DNA of 64,000 nt from DATCJU01 sp036562635 (GTDB lineage: Bacteria > Actinomycetota > Actinomycetes > Mycobacteriales > Pseudonocardiaceae). The stretch is taken from assembly GCA_036562635.1 (NCBI GenBank), contig DATCJU010000024.1, forward strand, positions 1 through 64,000, given 5' to 3'. Position 1 is the first letter of the stretch. Every line of letters starts with the position of its first letter. The translations under genes were made by a program, and so were the position numbers. The notes beneath the pieces were generated by a model. It worked only from the letters and a program-made list of their open reading frames with translations. It did not search any database and was not told the origin of the DNA. Below, in pieces: positions 61,367-64,000 of this stretch.

Positions 61367-62682
61367 GACACGTTCCTCCCCAGGCCACCGGGCACCGCGG
61401 CCACGTCGACCGTTCCGACCAGTTCCCGCGCACGGATCCGAGCCCACTCCTCGGCCGCGAGCACGTCCTCCACGGTAGCCGGGTCGGCCCGCCAGGTATC
61501 GGCTTCCGCCAGAACCTGCTGCACGGTGTCCACGATCGACGTGAACGACGTCCGTCCGGCCAGGAACGCCTCGGCCGCCTCCTCGTTGGCCGCGTTGTAC
61601 ACCGCGGGCAGGCATCCACCGGCGGAACCGGCGGCCCTGGCCAGGGAGACCGCGGGGAACGCCTCATCGTCCACCGGCTCGAACGTCCACGCCGTGGGGG
61701 TGAGGAACGTGCACGGCGGGGCCGCCTCGGCCACCCGGTCCGGCCACCCCAGCCCGAGGGCGATCGGCAGGCGCATGTCCGGTGGGCTGGCCTGCGCCAG
61801 GGTCGAGCCGTCGGTGAAGGTGACCATGGAGTGCACGATCGACTGGGGGTGGATGACCACGTCGATCCGGTCGTAGGGCACGCCGAACAGCAGGTGCGCC
61901 TCGATCAGCTCCAGGCCCTTGTTGACCAGGGTGGCCGAGTTGAGAGTGTTCATCGGCCCCATCGCCCACGTCGGGTGCTTGAGCGCCTGCTCGACCGTGA
62001 CGTGTTCCAGTTCCTCCCGGCGCCGCCCGCGGAAGGGGCCACCGGAGCCGGTGAGTACCAGGCGGGCCACCTCCTCGGCACGACCACCGCGCAGGCACTG
62101 GGCCAGTGCCGAGTGCTCGGAGTCCACCGGGACGATCTGCCCGGGCCGAGCCGCCCTGAGCACCAGCGGCCCTCCGGCGACCAACGACTCCTTGTTGGCC
62201 AGGGCCAGGGTGGCTCCGGTGCGCAACGCCTCGAGGGTGACCGGCAGACCGCGGGAACCGACGATCCCGTTGAGCACGACGTCGGCGGGGGTGCTCGCCA
62301 CCAGCTCGATCACCGCCTGCGAGCCGGCGAGGATGCGAGGTGGCCGGTACTCGCCCCGTGCGCGGCCGCGACGCTCCGCCTCCGCGTGCAGGGCCTGCCG
62401 CAGGTCCTCCACCACGGCATCCCGGGCGACCGCCACGACGGGCACGTCGAACTCGACGACCTGCGCGGCGAGCGCACCCACGTCGGCTCCTCCGGCGGCC
62501 AGGCCGACCACCCGGAACCGGTCGGGGTTGCGACGGACGACGTCGAGGGCCTGGGTCCCGATCGACCCGGTGGAACCGAGGACGAGCACGCGGCGCGGCC
62601 TCGACTGGTCAGCTGCTGCGGGCGCTGCGGGGGACACCACGGAGCCGGCGCCCGGTTCGCTCACGGGATGCATCGCCGTCAT
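61363..62682 (-). CDS. dxr: 1-deoxy-D-xylulose 5-phosphate reductoisomerase
   Basis: 439 residues from the ATG at 62682. A 28-residue variable tail leads the NADPH fold (VLVLGSTGSIGTQAL, about 32-46), then the metal and substrate site: LANKESLVAGG, PVDSEHSALAQCL and SGSGGPFRG, followed by MNTLNSATLVNKGLE. It makes MEP from DXP and is the target of fosmidomycin. It overlaps rip1 by three bases. Confidence 0.97.
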   Translation of the reverse strand: MTAMHPVSEPGAGSVVSPAAPAAADQSRPRRVLVLGSTGSIGTQALDVVRRNPDRFRVVGLAAGGADVGALAAQVVEFDVPVVAVARDAVVEDLRQALHAEAERRGRARGEYRPPRILAGSQAVIELVASTPADVVLNGIVGSRGLPVTLEALRTGATLALANKESLVAGGPLVLRAARPGQIVPVDSEHSALAQCLRGGRAEEVARLVLTGSGGPFRGRRREELEHVTVEQALKHPTWAMGPMNTLNSATLVNKGLELIEAHLLFGVPYDRIDVVIHPQSIVHSMVTFTDGSTLAQASPPDMRLPIALGLGWPDRVAEAAPPCTFLTPTAWTFEPVDDEAFPAVSLARAAGSAGGCLPAVYNAANEEAAEAFLAGRTSFTSIVDTVQQVLAEADTWRADPATVEDVLAAEEWARIRARELVGTVDVAAVPGGLGRNVS

Positions 62683-62992
62683 TGTTCCCGAACGGATCGG
62701 GCGCACCGCAGGCACCACCCCGCCCCGCTCGTGCACTCGGCGCAGCCACCCCCTACCGAACCAGGTGATACGCCCGGAAGGAGGAACACCCCTACTCGGG
62801 GCGGAGCAAAACGTAACGGAGCAATAACACCCGTGTGAGGGATCTCGGAACGGGAACTCCTGGAGAACAAGGACCGCGGCCACCGAGGAACGAGGAGCGG
62901 CCCGCTCCGCACGGAGCGACCGGGCGGTCCGCAGACAGGAGTCGCTCACGGCGCGTGGCAGTCAGGGGGGCGCGCCGAGGAAGGAGAAACCG
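62683..62992. other. 310-base divergent region between dxr and the GlsB-like gene
   Basis: No gene recognised. An A-rich stretch near 62805-62832 (CAAAACGTAACGGAGCAATA) probably holds promoters for the GlsB-like gene. Downstream of it, several GGAAC and GAGGA repeats lead to the ribosome site at 62981-62988. I see no strong operator or hairpin. Confidence 0.5.
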
Positions 62993-63259
62993 GTGGGCAT
63001 CATCGGCTGGATCGTCCTTGGTCTCATCGTCGGCGCGATCGCCAAGGCCATCATGCCGGGCCGTGACCCCGGCGGGATCATCGTCACGATGCTGCTGGGC
63101 ATCGTGGGCGCGTTCGTCGGAGGCTTCATCGGGCGGCTGATCTTCGGCACCAGCCTCGGTCAGTTCTTCGACCTACGGACCTGGCTGCTCGCCCTGTTGG
63201 GTGCCCTGATCGTGCTGGGCATCTACCGCATGGCGGTCGGACGCAGAATGCACGCCTGA
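62993..63259 (+). CDS. GlsB/YeaQ/YmgE-family stress membrane protein
   Basis: 88 residues with three hydrophobic segments. The family N-terminus GIIGWIVLGLIVGAIAKAIMPG and central GIVGAFVGGFIGRLIFG are unmistakable (transglycosylase-associated protein family). The GTG at 62993 follows AAGGAGAAACC. Members are stress-induced inner-membrane proteins of unknown action. Confidence 0.92.
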   Translation: MGIIGWIVLGLIVGAIAKAIMPGRDPGGIIVTMLLGIVGAFVGGFIGRLIFGTSLGQFFDLRTWLLALLGALIVLGIYRMAVGRRMHA

Positions 63260-63560
63260 CCGCGCCCCGCGCCGGGCCGAGAACCCGGCGCGAACACCGT
63301 CGAACGCCTCGTGTGCCGGCCCCGACCGATCGGTCGGGGCCGGGGCGTTTCTCCGGTCCGTGCTCCACCGGTACGGACGTGGATCCGCTCCACCCGAAAA
63401 GACGGTGATCCCGGTCACGGCGACCGAACCCGGCCCCCTGGACGCCGACCCGTCGTGTGCGACGATGAGCAGGCAAGAACCCGTGACCGGCGGGCGGCAC
63501 AGGTTTCCTCCCACACACCGCCACCCGACACGGGTCTCCCGCATGAGCACAGGAGGGACC
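63260..63560. other. 301-base intergene between the GlsB-like and DUF2631 genes
   Basis: It begins with two hairpins: 8-bp stem at 63269-63291, then the strong palindrome at 63316-63343. The rest carries the promoter and leader of the DUF2631 gene, with a weaker-GC spot near 63397 (GAAAAGACGG). No coding sequence is recognised. Confidence 0.55.
63316..63343 (+). terminator. Palindromic terminator after the GlsB-like gene
   Basis: A 28-base perfect palindrome (14-bp arms) followed by GGCGTTT, one of the few hairpins in the window with a short T tract. Confidence 0.7.
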
Positions 63561-63821
63561 GTGGCCAGCGCGGAGCTCGAGAAGCGACCCAGCCACACCG
63601 TCGACCCGCACGAGGAGCCGTCCGCCGAATGGGGCTGGCACGGCACCTTCCCGCGTGGCACCCAGATCGCCGGCTGGTTCACCGCCATTGCCATGTTCGC
63701 GATGCTGATCGGGAACCACCAGGGCAACGTGGAGAACGTGTGGCTGATCTGCATCGGTGTGGCGCTGGTCGCCGCGCTCGTCTACGACCTGGTCCGGCGC
63801 CGCACCGCCTGGCGCCGCTGA
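63561..63821 (+). CDS. DUF2631 small membrane protein
   Basis: 86 residues from the GTG at 63561, chosen because AGGAGGGACC sits just upstream; an ATG at 63543 is an in-frame alternative without such a site. The sequence SAEWGWHGTFPRG is the family hallmark; two hydrophobic segments follow (about 38-52 and 60-76). DUF2631 proteins are actinobacterial, of unknown role, and also lie near ispG/dxr in M. tuberculosis (Rv2876). Confidence 0.85.
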   Translation: MASAELEKRPSHTVDPHEEPSAEWGWHGTFPRGTQIAGWFTAIAMFAMLIGNHQGNVENVWLICIGVALVAALVYDLVRRRTAWRR

Positions 63822-63842
63822 CCTCGGGCCGTTCCGCTGTCA

Positions 63843-63887
63843 CCGATGGCGCCTCTCCGGCGCATCTCGCCGGGGAGGCGCCATCGG
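63843..63887 (+). terminator. Hairpin terminator after the DUF2631 gene
   Basis: Near-perfect 19- to 20-bp stem with one G-T wobble and a short loop, 22 bases past the stop codon. Confidence 0.65.
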
Positions 63888-64000
63888 CGTATCGGCATTC
63901 CCCCGGCCCGCCCGAACCGGACAGGTGACCTCTCGGAGCGGAGCCCCGGAACGAAGCGGCCCCGAAGTGCTCCGGGGCCACCTGCGCCTCTCCCCGGGCC

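Overview
This is a very GC-rich (about 70% or more by eye) chromosomal segment of an actinobacterium, most likely a member of the Pseudonocardiaceae or a close relative. The evidence is frequent GTG and TTG starts, mycothiol metabolism (mycothione reductase), an actinobacterial-type NusA without acidic C-terminal repeats, a very long Gly/Pro-rich IF-2, and a gene order that follows the Mycobacterium tuberculosis Rv2753c-Rv2870c core region (dapA, thyX, dapB, pepR, gpsI/pnp, rpsO, ribF, truB, dinF, nrnA, rbfA, infB, nusA, rimP, proS, mtr, map, PBP, ispG, rip1, dxr). I see no insertion sequence, prophage, CRISPR array, rRNA or convincing tRNA. It is core chromosome with accessory genes inserted between conserved blocks.

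Layout. 1-2.8 kb: dapA (cut by the window edge), an ACT/TIGR03085 fusion and thyX. 2.9-7.0 kb: a ribbon-helix-helix regulator with a DUF4097 partner behind a palindromic operator array, an AlkX/YcaQ-like DNA glycosylase, a GNAT and a VTT-like membrane protein. 7.1-15.8 kb: the minus-strand translation/RNA block (TPR protein, dapB, pepR, pnp, rpsO, thpR, an HTH regulator, ribF, truB). 15.9-26.6 kb: an MFS and a MATE exporter, a CGNR zinc-finger regulator, then nrnA-rbfA-ylxP-infB-ylxR-nusA-rimP. 26.8-35.2 kb: the lipoprotein/DUF4439 pair, an unknown membrane protein, a PLP enzyme, YjbQ, HAD, proS and a HelD-family ATPase. 35.4-40.8 kb: YaaA, a frameshifted RIO1-type kinase, a DEAD-box helicase, a CDF zinc exporter and a small secreted protein. 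41.1-44.7 kb: corrin-ring methylation genes (cbiG-cobJ fusion, cobM with a long disordered tail). 45-52.8 kb: transport, secreted trypsin-like protease, AMIN-like protein, PEBP, mtr and a divergent CynX-like MFS/FadR-type regulator pair. 52.8-58.8 kb: cobQ, a hydrolase, map, a penicillin-binding lipoprotein and a GNAT. 58.9-62.7 kb: ispG-rip1-dxr (MEP isoprenoid pathway around the site-2 protease). 62.9-64 kb: two small stress or membrane proteins.

How the genes work together. Three themes recur: translation and RNA metabolism (rpsO, pnp, infB, rbfA, rimP, nusA, truB, proS, map, helicases, HelD), lysine/peptidoglycan and cell-wall supply (dapA, dapB, PBP, the isoprenoid precursors from ispG/dxr), and cofactors (riboflavin/FAD, thymidylate via ThyX, cobalamin). 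Many neighbours overlap by 3-4 bases, showing translational coupling (rimP/nusA, pnp/pepR, pepR/dapB, dxr/rip1, lipoprotein/DUF4439). Gene ends, especially convergent ones, are marked by strong GC hairpins that usually have no T tract.

Most worth a second look: the TGAC-TCA operator array in front of the orphan HicB-like regulator and its DUF4097 partner, the roughly 280-residue disordered tail on CobM, the ACT/TIGR03085 fusion, the RIO kinase frameshift, and a coupled 52-codon frame between cobM and cbiG-cobJ.
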